Assembly: GCA_027858295.1 (NCBI GenBank)
Contig: JAQICZ010000005.1
Location: 1 to 54,543, forward strand
Direction of reading: 5' to 3'
Source: Nanobdellota archaeon
GTDB taxonomy: Archaea; Nanobdellota; Nanobdellia; Pacearchaeales; GW2011-AR1
Length of the DNA stretch: 54,543 bases
Shown: in pieces, positions 32,455 to 40,549 of the stretch
How positions within the stretch are numbered: the first letter of the stretch is position 1
How the letters are laid out: every line of letters begins with the position of its first letter
Notes under the pieces: generated by a model
Seen by the model: only the letters and a program-made list of their open reading frames with translations
What the model was told of the DNA's origin: nothing
Database searches by the model: none
Made by a program: the position numbers and the translations under genes

Positions 32455-32487
32455 ACTACTATGTAGTATTATGTAGTATATAAGTTT
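32453..32487 (-). promoter_or_regulatory. Antitoxin promoter and operator
   Basis: Plus-strand TACTAC-TAT-GTAGTA inverted repeat, then a tandem copy: TATGTAGTAT twice end to end (32460-32479), between TATA and the start codon. This is where RHH repressors bind to regulate themselves. Confidence 0.7.
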
Positions 32488-32540
32488 TGTGGGAAATATG
32501 AGAAAAATAATTGGATTCACGAATTTACGCGATTTGTCCC

Positions 32541-32648
32541 ATGGATTAGAGCAAGGCTTTGTTTGAGATGAAGGATAAGTTTAGTGATATTATTTCTAGG
32601 GTTGATGTTGTGACGGTTAGAAAAGAGTATAAATTTATCTATTTCTAA
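32541..32648 (+). pseudogene. Possible gene remnant with early stop
   Basis: ATG GAT TAG then a frame SKALFEMKDKFSDIISRVDV, VTVRKEYKFIYF to a TAA at 32646-32648. A stop at codon 3 divides an otherwise protein-like 36-codon frame. May be a relic, or start at ATG 32569 as a 26-aa peptide. Confidence 0.25.
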
Positions 32649-32663
32649 AGAATTTTATTGGCA

Positions 32664-32708
32664 AATGAGTTAAATGTCGTATAAAGAATACGACCCGGGC
32701 AGGGCTCG
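32664..32708 (-). repeat. Duplicated tRNA-Asn 3' end with trailer
   Basis: This 45-bp segment matches 32867-32911 with five differences and covers the tRNA acceptor 3' half (GACCCGGGCAGGGCTCG on the plus strand) plus a trailer hairpin CGTAT / ATACG. The rest of the tRNA is absent. Two 8-bp hairpins follow (CAAGTTTT / AAAACTTG at 32712-32733, AAAAAGTT / AACTTTTT at 32742-32762). Confidence 0.7.
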
Positions 32709-32893
32709 CGCTCAAGTTTTTTTTGGAAAACTTGGCAAGACAAAAAGTTCGTTAAACTTTTTATCTAACCAACGACTAAATTTTTTAGAATTTCGAGTAA
32801 ACTCTTCCAGGGGTTAACGAGTATTGTTAGGTCTAATTGAAATACGAGATGTGATTCTAATTATGGAATGAATCAAATATCGTATAGAAAATA

Positions 32894-32966
32894 CGACCCG
32901 GGCAGGGCTCGAACCTACGACCTGTCGATTAACAGTCGACCGCTCTACCAACTGAGCTACCGGGTC
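32894..32966 (-). tRNA. tRNA-Asn (GTT)
   Basis: 73 nt, intron-free. Acceptor GACCCGG / CCGGGTC, discriminator G; D arm GCTC...GAGC; anticodon stem GTCGA / TCGAC with loop CTGTTAA and anticodon GTT; T arm GTAGG-TTCGAGC-CCTGC. No encoded CCA. A CGTAT / ATACG hairpin and T-rich DNA follow the 3' end. Confidence 0.95.
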
Positions 32967-33032
32967 TTGATAATCATTTTAGATAATTTTCTTATTTAAA
33001 GCTTTTTGTTGTGGATATTGTGGCTTATAAAA

Positions 33033-33593
33033 TTATTCAGAATCGTCTGCATTCTTTAGAGCAGCTTCGTAATCTTCCATTGTTTTTAGTGGAGCGTCTC
33101 TTAACCCTAAGTCAAATTCTGGTTTGGGGAAGTTGTGCTCTAGTTCTTTGTAAACTGCACCGTGTTTTGCACCTTTGATGATTGCGATTACTGCTGTTGC
33201 TGCTCTTTGCATGTTTTCTGGATTTGCAATGATAGCAACGGTATTGTCTTTTATCTCCATTGCTGAATCTGTCAAGTTTGAGAGCGTTTTTAGTGCTTTT
33301 CCACCCTTTCCTATTACTCTTCCACGAACTCTCTCCAAATTGCTTTGATTTGAGTGTTCTTTAACGCTAATGTATTCTAATTGCTTATTTTCTTTTCTCA
33401 TTGAAATTGCTTCAATGTATGGGAATCCAAAGTTTAGGGCATCAAGGACTTGTGTTGCGATGAATTCATTTTCAGCTGTCCCTTCAATTGTTACTTCTTT
33501 TCCTTTGTTTGTGATTTTTACATCTAGTTCTGCCATCAATCTTTTATGATTCTTGATAACTCTTGCAATCTTGTCTATGGTCATAGTTTTCAT
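33033..33593 (-). CDS. KH-domain rRNA-processing protein (Pno1/Dim2-like)
   Basis: A 186-aa protein with two KH modules. The second is typical: RVRGRVIGKGGKALKTL near residue 91 (GxxG loop) followed by DSAMEIKD. The end AVIAIIKGAKHGAVYKELE matches the archaeal/eukaryotic Pno1 (Dim2) family that binds the 3' end region of small-subunit rRNA during maturation; an archaeal homologue also binds aIF2-alpha. TATA GATTAAAAAG lies 25 bp upstream. Near the initiation factor genes at 34.5-36 kb. Confidence 0.82.
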   Translation of the reverse strand: MKTMTIDKIARVIKNHKRLMAELDVKITNKGKEVTIEGTAENEFIATQVLDALNFGFPYIEAISMRKENKQLEYISVKEHSNQSNLERVRGRVIGKGGKALKTLSNLTDSAMEIKDNTVAIIANPENMQRAATAVIAIIKGAKHGAVYKELEHNFPKPEFDLGLRDAPLKTMEDYEAALKNADDSE

Positions 33594-33659
33594 GGAATAA
33601 TTAGAGAAAATGGGATTAAAAAGATTGGGGTGAGATGAATTTTATGAAAAATTGTTGAG

Positions 33660-33745
33660 TATAGCTTCCCGCCGGGATAACCTCATTGAGATGAGGCTTT
33701 AATTATCAGGGCAAATTGAATTATCTGTCGCGCGGCGTGCATAAA
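33660..33745. repeat. Family C repeat
   Basis: CTTCCCGCCGGGATAACCTC near 33663 with an internal CTCATTGAGATGAG palindrome, then AATTATCTGTCGCGCGGCGT at 33719-33738. Confidence 0.6.
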
Positions 33746-33788
33746 ATAAATATGATTACTGGTAAGTTGATTGGAGGTGATATAGAAA

Positions 33789-34175
33789 TTATTTTTTACT
33801 TTTATTTGTGTCTCTCAAAATAAATATGAAATAAATCAATACTATGGCTGCTGGGATTATTGTAATTGGAAGTGCTTGGGGTAATCTAGTGGTATTGAAG
33901 ATTATATTCAAAGTGATTGCTCCAATAATTCCGATTATTGCAACTATTGAGAATGCATTAATATTTCGTTTCTTTCTTAAGATAAATAATTCCGGAACTA
34001 AGTTGAACCAAGCAATAATTGTCCCGATGATGTATATCCCCCCTAATCCTGCTATAATTAATTCATAAATATTTGCAGATGGAATAAGAGTTATAGAATA
34101 AATAAATAATGCTAGTAATAATCCTGTGATTGTCCAGAAGATAGACTTTGATTTTTTTGATAATTTACTATACAT
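33789..34175 (-). CDS. Four-TM membrane protein
   Basis: A 128-aa protein with helices at about 12-32, 37-58, 72-92 and 100-121 and a Lys-rich tail. GGIYIIGTIIAWFNLVPELF sits in TM2. No family recognised. Separate transcript with TATA-like ATTATATTAAAC near 34182-34193. Confidence 0.65.
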   Translation of the reverse strand: MYSKLSKKSKSIFWTITGLLLALFIYSITLIPSANIYELIIAGLGGIYIIGTIIAWFNLVPELFILRKKRNINAFSIVAIIGIIGAITLNIIFNTTRLPQALPITIIPAAIVLIYFIFILRDTNKSKK

Positions 34176-34240
34176 ATGTTTAATATAATTTTATTACTTA
34201 AAATGATTGGGGTAGGTGAAAATTGCTGAGCAGAGCTCAG

Positions 34241-34398
34241 AATTGATATATTAAATTATCGACTCTGTCAGGGGCAAATATTTTATAGTAAACAGGGTCG
34301 TGAGTGACACTTGCAAGATTAAGAATGATTTTTACCAAAAACACACACCTGGTATGCCTTTAGATTAATTCAACTGCCTTTTATTAATTATGAGTGGA
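34241..34398 (+). repeat. Family E repeat, copy 2
   Basis: Shares AAATTATCGACTCTGTCAG, GGGCAAATATT, AATTCAACTG (34367-34376) and TATTAATTATGAGTGG with copy 1. Inner arms are CGACTCTGT / ACAGGGTCG with one G-U pair. The left terminal arm has decayed. Confidence 0.7.
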
Positions 34399-34506
34399 TA
34401 GTAAAAATATTTTATTTAAACTGTTTTTTGTCAATAATCCAGAATTTTTTTGATAATTGTATCTTTTGTTCAAAATTAGGAGAAGAAGCATTTATAGTAA
34501 TTTTGT

Positions 34507-34534
34507 TTTAGCTGTTCGCGGTTTGCACTGTTAC
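34507..34534. repeat. Heptanucleotide tract
   Basis: Units TTTAGCT, GTTCGCG, GTTTGCA, CTGTTAC end 1 bp from the aIF1A stop codon. Confidence 0.6.
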
Positions 34535-34535
34535 T

Positions 34536-34877
34536 CTAGAACTCGTCGTTTTCTGTTTCTAAATGGCCATTTTGCCTTAACCATTTAATTTGATTTGGCT
34601 TGTATTTTAGTAATACGTCTGCTTTTGTGTCGTCTAGTTCCCAAGGTTCTACAATTACAACGTTTTCTGGTCTTAACCATAAATATCTTTTTAATCTTCC
34701 GGGGACTCTTCCAACTCTTTCTTTTCCGTCAAGGCAGTTAACTTTCATTTTGTTCCCCCCATATCGTTGTTCGATGATACCAAGAACTTCTTTTCCTTTT
34801 GGCAGAGGTGCTCTAATTATTTTTGGTTCTTCATTGTCTCTACTGAATTTATTTGGTTTTCTCTTTTTGAATGCCAT
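34536..34877 (-). CDS. eif1A: Translation initiation factor aIF1A
   Basis: A 113-aa protein: basic N-terminus, then the S1-like OB fold GIIEQRYGGNKMKVNCLDGK, RVGRVPGRLKRYLWLRPEN and VVIVEPWEL, then DVLLKYKPNQIKWLRQNG. These are diagnostic for eIF1A/aIF1A, which binds the A site of the 30S subunit during start-codon selection. Confidence 0.95.
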   Translation of the reverse strand: MAFKKRKPNKFSRDNEEPKIIRAPLPKGKEVLGIIEQRYGGNKMKVNCLDGKERVGRVPGRLKRYLWLRPENVVIVEPWELDDTKADVLLKYKPNQIKWLRQNGHLETENDEF

Positions 34878-34940
34878 GTTTATTTATGTTAAAGTCGCTT
34901 TATAAGAATAATGGTATGGTTTCTGAAATTTAATGTGTGA

Positions 34941-35237
34941 TTAAAGAAGTAGAATTGCGTAAGGTGTTCCATCAATTTTCCCGATTGAGTCTTCGTGTAG
35001 GACTCCTAAATCTAGAGCAAGTTGAATTGATTTTTTTCCTACGATGTTGAATGTAGCATCTTCTTTTGTCCAGAATTTAATTTCTTCGATAACTTCTTCT
35101 GGTTTTCTTAGGTGGCCTTTGTAAAATGATTCTTTCACATCTAGTTGGGCTTTTCCTTCGAAAAATTTTTTGCCGATTAGTTCTTCATCTGCTATTGCAA
35201 CGATATTTCTATAGGCTTCGATTATATTTATGTACAT
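34941..35237 (-). CDS. DUF424-like protein
   Basis: A 98-aa protein. IVAIADEELIGKKFFEG, LDVKESFYKGH, FNIVGKKSIQLALDLGVL and GTPYAILLL match the archaeal DUF424 pattern (VAVCDxELxGK, FY, NIVGxxAVxxA). DUF424 genes are often near aIF2-beta, as here. A translation-linked role is likely but unproven. A heptanucleotide tract lies 15 bp upstream of the start. Confidence 0.65.
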   Translation of the reverse strand: MYINIIEAYRNIVAIADEELIGKKFFEGKAQLDVKESFYKGHLRKPEEVIEEIKFWTKEDATFNIVGKKSIQLALDLGVLHEDSIGKIDGTPYAILLL

Positions 35238-35251
35238 TTTTAATTAATTGT

Positions 35252-35277
35252 GAGTAATTAGTTTTTAGTTGTTAGGG
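35252..35277. repeat. Heptanucleotide tract
   Basis: Units GAGTAAT, TAGTTTT, TAGTTGT, TAGGG upstream of the DUF424-like gene; the same TTTTTAG-type units as at 6814 and 29032. Confidence 0.55.
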
Positions 35278-35315
35278 AAAATTTAAATAATAAAATAAAA
35301 AATTTGTATGCTGAC

Positions 35316-35528
35316 TTAGTATGCTTTAGTAGCATTACCGTCTGCAATTGCTTTTTCGGCATTAACCTTAGACATTATAGAACACATAGTTGTTCCGCAA
35401 TCTGGACATTGACCCTTTGCCATATATCCTCCTCTAGCAGTTTGATTAATTGCTGCATTTTTCATAGGTTTGTTTTTACCGTTTTCTTTATCTGTTTTAC
35501 CGCATTTTACGCAATAAGCTGTAACCAT
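35316..35528 (-). CDS. Small zinc-ribbon protein (DUF5679-like)
   Basis: A 70-aa protein: TAYCVKCGKTDK and GQCPDCGTTMCSIM give a CxxC-x30-CxxC zinc ribbon, with a central GGYMAKGQCP. Similar small archaeal proteins are annotated DUF5679. GGAGG-like DNA (AAGGAGGTCAAAAAAAG) lies 9 nt before the ATG on the minus strand, so translation may use an SD site after aIF2-beta. The spacing of 42 bp suggests co-transcription. Confidence 0.75.
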   Translation of the reverse strand: MVTAYCVKCGKTDKENGKNKPMKNAAINQTARGGYMAKGQCPDCGTTMCSIMSKVNAEKAIADGNATKAY

Positions 35529-35570
35529 CTTTTTTTGACCTCCTTGTCCTTGTGTTTTTAGTTGAAGTAG

Positions 35571-35975
35571 TTATACTCTAACTGGGTGCTTGGCACCACA
35601 AGCAAGACAATGTAACATTGTATTCTTACCTTCTTTTGTTAATTCTGTATCTGGTTTCCCACATTCCTTACAAATAACAAAATCATTAACGTATTGTTCA
35701 ATCTTTGGTTGAATCTTTTTAGAAGGCGCTTTCCCAATAATTACAATCCTATCACCTTCACGGCTTCCTTTTACTGCAAGTTCTTTTAATAAATATTTTA
35801 AGAAATGTTCTTCGTTACGCCTGATATGTGAAGCTATTTGTGGGAAATTTGTGATGACTGTTTTTTTACCTTCAAAGAATCCTTCAATTTTTGGTATTTC
35901 AAATCTTTCACCTAAATCTTCAACTACTTTTACTTGATTATATGCTCTATCTAATAATTGTTCGTAAGATTCCAT
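35571..35975 (-). CDS. eif2b: Translation initiation factor aIF2-beta
   Basis: A 134-aa protein: YEQLLDRAYNQV at the N-terminus, ITNFPQIASHIRRNEEHFLK and YLLKELAVKGS (central alpha-beta domain), and a C-terminal zinc ribbon with VICKECGKPDTEL and LHCLACGAKHPVRV. This is the full domain set of aIF2-beta, which joins gamma and alpha to bring Met-tRNAi. First gene before the zinc-ribbon protein. Confidence 0.95.
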   Translation of the reverse strand: MESYEQLLDRAYNQVKVVEDLGERFEIPKIEGFFEGKKTVITNFPQIASHIRRNEEHFLKYLLKELAVKGSREGDRIVIIGKAPSKKIQPKIEQYVNDFVICKECGKPDTELTKEGKNTMLHCLACGAKHPVRV

Positions 35976-36069
35976 ATTCTAACTAGAAATAGTTAGTTTT
36001 TAAGGTTTATTGGAATAGAAAGTTGAAATATTTGGGTTAAAAATTGGCAAATATAGATATTTTTTCTAA

Positions 36070-36595
36070 TTATTTGAAAAGGTGCTTGAAATAATCTGGA
36101 TTAACACCTTCTGTTAAACGGATGATTCCACCATCAACTTTAATTTCTTCTGTTGTTTTTGGGAGACGATTAAACTTGGGGTATCGGATCATATTGTCCC
36201 ATTCTGAATTTCCATTTGTACCTTTGCTTAGAGAAGGAGGGAATTGATAAATCCAATCCCAATTTATTAAATAGAGTTCTCTTGAAATCATCAGTTTTTC
36301 AATTTGATCTAGATCTTTTGTATCTATATTTTCTATTGGAGTTGAAAGTTTGTATAATCCCGCGGCCCAGAATCCAGGCTTCTGATAAGTTTCTGGATAT
36401 TTTATCTGATATTCTAGTGCCATCCACTTATAGTATTTTTTTTTGATTTGGAAATTTTGTAAATTTGACTTCGGAGATTTTATCTTCAGCAATTAAATCA
36501 GGTCCGTTTTTCAAATTGTGGGTCATCCCAAGTTTATCTGCAGCCCATTTTTCATGAAGTATTGGTGTGAGCGAATTGAAATATCTTGAATCCAT
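36070..36595 (-). pseudogene. Frameshifted PD-(D/E)XK nuclease-like gene
   Basis: From ATG 36595 the frame reads MDSRYFNSLTPILHEKWAAD, then NGPDLIAEDKISEVKFTKF, with PD and E-x-K spaced as in PD-(D/E)XK nucleases, and runs out at an A9 run (minus strand, about 36436-36444). Removing one A joins it to a second frame, KYYKWMALEYQIKYPETYQK, which continues to the stop at 36070. Joined product about 174 aa. TATA TTATAAGG lies 27 bp upstream. The indel may be real decay, a sequencing error in a homopolymer, or slippage-controlled expression. Confidence 0.7.
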
Positions 36596-36713
36596 GTTTT
36601 TTAAAAAGAAATTTTAGTTATAAGGATTGTTGGGATTTAATGTGAAAATATGTAGGTCTGAAGATTATAATAACTTTGGTTAGAAATATAAAGTATAAAT
36701 GATTGGTTTTATT

Positions 36714-37304
36714 ATGAATTTGAGAGGATTGATTTTAGGGATTGCAATTTTTGTGTTAACTTTGTTTGTGACGAGTTATGGTGTGAATACCGTTTATCCA
36801 TCTGTTGCGTATGATGATTTTTGTTCTAATACTTATTGGGAAGTTGCTGAGATGAATGAGTCGGTTTGTTTTGATAATGGTGGTAAATGGAATGATTATG
36901 GAGCGACTCCTGTTAAGGTGGATACAATAGAGAGGCCTTTAGAGACGGGGTACTGTGATAAGGATTATTTATGTCGGGAAGCTTATGAGTTGGCAAATGA
37001 AAGGCAGGCGATGAATGTATTTTTGATTGCTGTCCCTTTAGGAATTTTAATTCTTTTAGGAGGATTTTACTTTTTTACTTTGGAGACTGTTGGTGTTGGG
37101 TTAATGGCTGGAGGAGTTGGTACTATGCTTCGTGGGATTTCTAGTTATTGGCAATATTCATCAGACGCTGTAAGATTTTTGGTTTCTTTGGCCGGGCTTA
37201 TTGTTGTTATTTATTTTAGTTATCGGTTTGGGAATAAGATTGAGAATAAGAAGAGTGTTGGGAAGAAAGTTGTTAAGAAAAAGCCGAAAGTTAAAAAGAA
37301 GTAA
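36714..37304 (+). CDS. Membrane protein with Cys-containing outer loop and Lys-rich tail
   Basis: A 196-aa protein: TM1 at about 5-24 (signal-anchor like), an extracytoplasmic loop of about 70 residues with four Cys (DFCSNTYW, SVCFDNG, YCDKDYLC) probably forming disulfides, then TMs at about 96-116, 120-138 and 148-165, and a very basic KKVVKKKPKVKKK tail. Start at ATG 36714 by the TATA AAATATAAAG at 36684-36693. Unrecognised family. Confidence 0.7.
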   Translation: MNLRGLILGIAIFVLTLFVTSYGVNTVYPSVAYDDFCSNTYWEVAEMNESVCFDNGGKWNDYGATPVKVDTIERPLETGYCDKDYLCREAYELANERQAMNVFLIAVPLGILILLGGFYFFTLETVGVGLMAGGVGTMLRGISSYWQYSSDAVRFLVSLAGLIVVIYFSYRFGNKIENKKSVGKKVVKKKPKVKKK

Positions 37305-37746
37305 TTATTAGGATTATTGTAAAATGTTGCAATATTCTTTATTCCCTCATACAATTTATCATAGCTTTTATTTTTTGGAATGATGCTGGTATGAAACTCA
37401 ACCATCCTCTTCTACCGAACCTCCAAACGACCGAATTAAATTATTTGGAATTTATCTTGAGTTTGATTTTTTGGCAGAATAATATATTGCTTTTTTGTTA
37501 ATCTGATTAATCTATGCACGCACCGCTAGGGAGAATTTAATTATATTAATTAGCTATTTTTTTAGGTTGTTTGATTATTCTTTATTCGCCATTCTATAAA
37601 TTCACTGTTATTGCGAGAAAGGCAAGCTATGTTATTAATTATTCCCGGAGGAGATTTGTTCAATATTGAGATGAGTTTTGTATTTTTTATACATACACTA
37701 ATTGATTAGCCCTTGAGTTTAAAGAGAATAGTGTATTTGTTTTGAA
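37305..37746. repeat. Family A/C repeat region
   Basis: TTATTCCCTCATACAATTTA near 37339 with weak arms ATCATAGC / GCTGGTAT is a decayed A copy. A reverse C end TGCACGCACCGCTAGGGAGA at 37515 continues into ATTATATTAATTAGCTA. No gene; TTTAAAGAG near 37719 is the promoter of the ferritin-like gene. Confidence 0.65.
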
Positions 37747-38229
37747 ATGGGAACAAGGGGTAGAGAAATTGTTAGTAAAGATGCTGTCGAATTAGTGAAG
37801 TTGTTCAACAAGGCGCTTGCAGATGAGTGGCTAGCATATTATCAATATTGGATTGGTTCTTTGGTTGTGAAGGGACCAATGAGGCCAGAAGTACAGGTTG
37901 AATTGAAGGCGCATGCGGGAGAAGAGTTAAGGCATGCAGATATGTTGGCTGAAAGAATTATTCAATTGGGAGGGGTGCCTATTTTGGATCCAAATAGTTT
38001 TCAGGTAGAAGCAAATTGTAAATATTTAACACCAAAGGATTTTTCTGTAAAGAAGATACTTGCACAGAATATTTCTGGGGAACAGTGTGCGATTGTTACA
38101 TACAATAAATTGCTTCAGAGGTTGAAAGAGAGTTCAGATTATATTAGTTTTAATATGATTAGAAAAATTTTGGAAGATGAAGTTATGCATGAGCAAGAAT
38201 TAGAAGATTTTGTTAATGATTTAAGTTAA
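37747..38229 (+). CDS. Dps-like/ferritin-like protein
   Basis: A 160-aa four-helix protein. Iron ligands: DEWLAYYQYW near residue 26, HAGEELRHADML near 58 and EDEVMHEQELEDF near 145. Cys occur in EANCKYL and GEQCAIV, as in archaeal Dps-like thioferritins where two Cys lie near the diiron site. It probably detoxifies peroxide and stores iron. Convergent with the RPA gene, 10 bp apart. Confidence 0.85.
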   Translation: MGTRGREIVSKDAVELVKLFNKALADEWLAYYQYWIGSLVVKGPMRPEVQVELKAHAGEELRHADMLAERIIQLGGVPILDPNSFQVEANCKYLTPKDFSVKKILAQNISGEQCAIVTYNKLLQRLKESSDYISFNMIRKILEDEVMHEQELEDFVNDLS

Positions 38230-38239
38230 GATGAAGAAT

Positions 38240-38869
38240 TTATCCAAGATATCTTAGTCTTCCGGGTCTTGGTTCGAAGATTGTTCCTTCTTCTAGAAGT
38301 TTTTTGATTTCTTCGTTTATTACATCTGTTGAGAGTTCTCTGAATTTCATGATGATTTGGTCTGTGTCTATTCCACCATCGTCTTCTGAGCCTTTGATTG
38401 CTCCTAGAATTTGATCTTTAACGGCTACTGCTTCTTCTCTTGTTTCGATTGGTCTTGAAGTTTCTTTTCTTATTTTTTCCATTTCGAGTTTTCTAACAAG
38501 TAGATATTTTGCGTCCATTTCGCTTATACCTTCTGGTTGAACGTATGTTTCATTGTTCCAGTTTCTTACTGTACCGATGATGGTAACTGTTTGTCCTTGT
38601 TGTGTATTTTTGAATTTTTCTGTGTCATCTCCGAAAACTTTTAGTTTTATTTGTCCACTTCCGTCATCAAGTGTAAAAAATGCATATTTTTTGTCTCCTT
38701 CTGATTCATATTTGTCAACAATGTTCCCAATAACGTTAACTCTTGAGATTTTTCTTTCTCTTAATTCTATAAATAAAAATTTGTCGTTATCAAAGATTGG
38801 TTTTCCTAGTAGAATATCACCAATTCGGTATTTGTAAGCGGTATTTCTTTTAAATTGTCCCTCTGTCAT
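38240..38869 (-). CDS. RPA32-like OB-fold protein
   Basis: A 209-aa protein. N-terminal OB fold: RVNVIGNIVDKYES, YAFFTLDDGSGQIKLKVFGD, VTIIGTVRNWNNETYVQPEG. C-terminal winged helix (about 145-209) ending LLEEGTIFEPRPGRLRYLG. This is the layout of archaeal RPA32/Rpa-associated proteins that bind single-stranded DNA. The last 20 residues closely resemble the end of the MCM encoded at 41319, so the two share a wHTH type. Confidence 0.82.
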   Translation of the reverse strand: MTEGQFKRNTAYKYRIGDILLGKPIFDNDKFLFIELRERKISRVNVIGNIVDKYESEGDKKYAFFTLDDGSGQIKLKVFGDDTEKFKNTQQGQTVTIIGTVRNWNNETYVQPEGISEMDAKYLLVRKLEMEKIRKETSRPIETREEAVAVKDQILGAIKGSEDDGGIDTDQIIMKFRELSTDVINEEIKKLLEEGTIFEPRPGRLRYLG

Positions 38870-39001
38870 GGGAAAGAAAAGAGCTTTTCTTTTTTAAATA
38901 TTTATGTTGGTATGTGGGATATCTTGTGGGTTGAGGGAAGAATATTTACCTTAGTTGCTGGCCTATTTTGCTTGTTTTTTTAGTAATTCATTAGTTTGTT
39001 G

Positions 39002-39292
39002 TTAATGTTTTGTTTTTAGTTTGTTATTTTCTTCTTTTAATTCTTTTATTTCATATTCCATTTCTTCAATTCCTTCATTGACATCAAATATGGCATTATT
39101 GTATTCTTGTTCTATTATGCTTCTTGTTATTAAATTTCCTACAATATAGATTGTTGGTAAGATTATAATTAATATAGATAATATCTCGGTGTAAATATCT
39201 GCAAATATGTATGAAAGTAGTATGAATACTACTGAAATTAGTGTTGCAAATATAGTTATTGCTATATCTAGTTTTATTTTTTTATTAAGCAT
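39002..39292 (-). CDS. Two-TM coiled-coil protein
   Basis: A 96-aa protein: TM helices at about 8-28 and 34-55, then a Glu/Lys-rich coiled coil (EGIEEMEYEIKELKEENNKL). It begins 2 bp after the stop of the basic small protein (39295-39441), so the two form an operon. Confidence 0.65.
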   Translation of the reverse strand: MLNKKIKLDIAITIFATLISVVFILLSYIFADIYTEILSILIIILPTIYIVGNLITRSIIEQEYNNAIFDVNEGIEEMEYEIKELKEENNKLKTKH

Positions 39293-39294
39293 TT

Positions 39295-39441
39295 TTAGGG
39301 TCTAGATTCTCTTAATCTTTTTAGTCCGCTTTTTGCTTTTTTGTAACCATTACTAGAATCTTTCTTTCTAGCTTTTTGCTTTTTTGAAGCTTCTTTTTTT
39401 TCTGTTTTCTGTTTTTCTGTTTTCTTTTTTATAATTGTCAT
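39295..39441 (-). CDS. Very basic 48-aa protein
   Basis: MTIIKKKTEKQKTEKKEASK then KQKARKKDSSNGYKKAKSGL and KRLRESRP: almost half Lys/Arg. ATG 39441 has TATA GTTTAAATTA (39461-39470) 25 bp upstream. Placed 2 bp before the membrane coiled-coil gene. Could bind nucleic acid; function unknown. Confidence 0.55.
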   Translation of the reverse strand: MTIIKKKTEKQKTEKKEASKKQKARKKDSSNGYKKAKSGLKRLRESRP

Positions 39442-39488
39442 CTTTTATAGAATGTTTTATTGTTTAAATTATTTACTTTTTATGATAT

Positions 39489-40457
39489 TTATATTATTTT
39501 AGTCAAATCTAATTCGCTCTTGATTTCATTTTTTATTAAAATGATTTCATAGCTTTCTATGAAATTGGGAAAGAGTTCTTTCATTCTTTTGATCTGTTCA
39601 TCTGCTTTTTCATAGCTTTTTGAATTTAATTCCATTTCTAGCATCCAAGAACCTATTTTTTCTTCGAAGTGGATAATATTATATTCGTTTATGCAATATT
39701 GTTTTAAATTCTCTATTTTTTTTGAACTAATATTTTTTGTTTTTAGAATTATTTTGTAAAAATTCATATTTATTTTTTTTAGGTTTAAATCTAGCCTGAA
39801 ACTATGAATAATATTTTTTTTAAGTAATTCTTTGATCCTGTATGCAACAATCCTTGCTGTTGTTTTTGTTTGTTTTGCAATTTCTACTGAGCTGAGTCTT
39901 GCATTTTTTGAGATTAATTTTAATATTTTTTTGTCAGTTTCGTTAATTTTGACATTTTCTATCTCTTTATACCATTCCTTATTATTTCCTGGTTTATTTA
40001 GGAAAAATCCTCTAGAGATAATTTCTATTTTTGTATGTGCTTCTATATTTTGATTTAATATATTTTCTCCGAATTTGTTATGAAGTCCTGAGACTATTCT
40101 GTAAAACTCTTTTATATCCTTAATTCCTATACTGAAAATTAAATCCCATTTCCCAGAACATTCCGCTATCCACCAAGAATTTTTTAATGATATTAAATAT
40201 TCTTTAATATCTGTTTCTATTTTTGAGTTTGTATTCTTAAATTCTAGATATACATTCCATATTGTTAATCCAAGTTTTCCTGCATCTAGAAATGTCAAAT
40301 AATTTTTAATTAGTCCTTCTTTTTCCATTCTTTTCATTCGGTATTCTACTACAGATATGCTTGAATTTGTTTTTTTTGCTAATTGTGTCAATGGTGTTCT
40401 TGCATTGATGTCTAGGTGGTATAGTATTTTATTGTCTAATAGGTCTATTTTTAACAT
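39489..40457 (-). CDS. Tandem Lrp/AsnC-family regulator
   Basis: A 322-aa protein made of two Lrp/AsnC units. Unit 1: LLDNKILYHLDINARTPLTQ, SISVVEYRMKRMEKEGLIKN and a RAM-like part with CSGKWDLIFSIG. Unit 2: NETDKKILKLISKNARLSSV, TARIVAYRIKELLKKNIIHS and FEEKIGSWMLEMEL. Normal Lrp/AsnC proteins are about 150 aa, so this is an internal duplication that could give a covalent dimer. Targets unknown. Confidence 0.82.
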   Translation of the reverse strand: MLKIDLLDNKILYHLDINARTPLTQLAKKTNSSISVVEYRMKRMEKEGLIKNYLTFLDAGKLGLTIWNVYLEFKNTNSKIETDIKEYLISLKNSWWIAECSGKWDLIFSIGIKDIKEFYRIVSGLHNKFGENILNQNIEAHTKIEIISRGFFLNKPGNNKEWYKEIENVKINETDKKILKLISKNARLSSVEIAKQTKTTARIVAYRIKELLKKNIIHSFRLDLNLKKINMNFYKIILKTKNISSKKIENLKQYCINEYNIIHFEEKIGSWMLEMELNSKSYEKADEQIKRMKELFPNFIESYEIILIKNEIKSELDLTKII

Positions 40458-40549
40458 GTTGTAATAAGTTACATATATTTTATAAATATTGTTGTTTATT
40501 AGTATTTTTTATTAGTAAAGTTGAAATATCTTATAGTATTATTTACATT

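Noticed and set aside
27310-32966. Intact integrated element between the recombinase gene and tRNA-Asn
   Set aside because: The recombinase lacks catalytic residues, mnmA in between is a core gene, and no matching att repeat is seen at the recombinase side.
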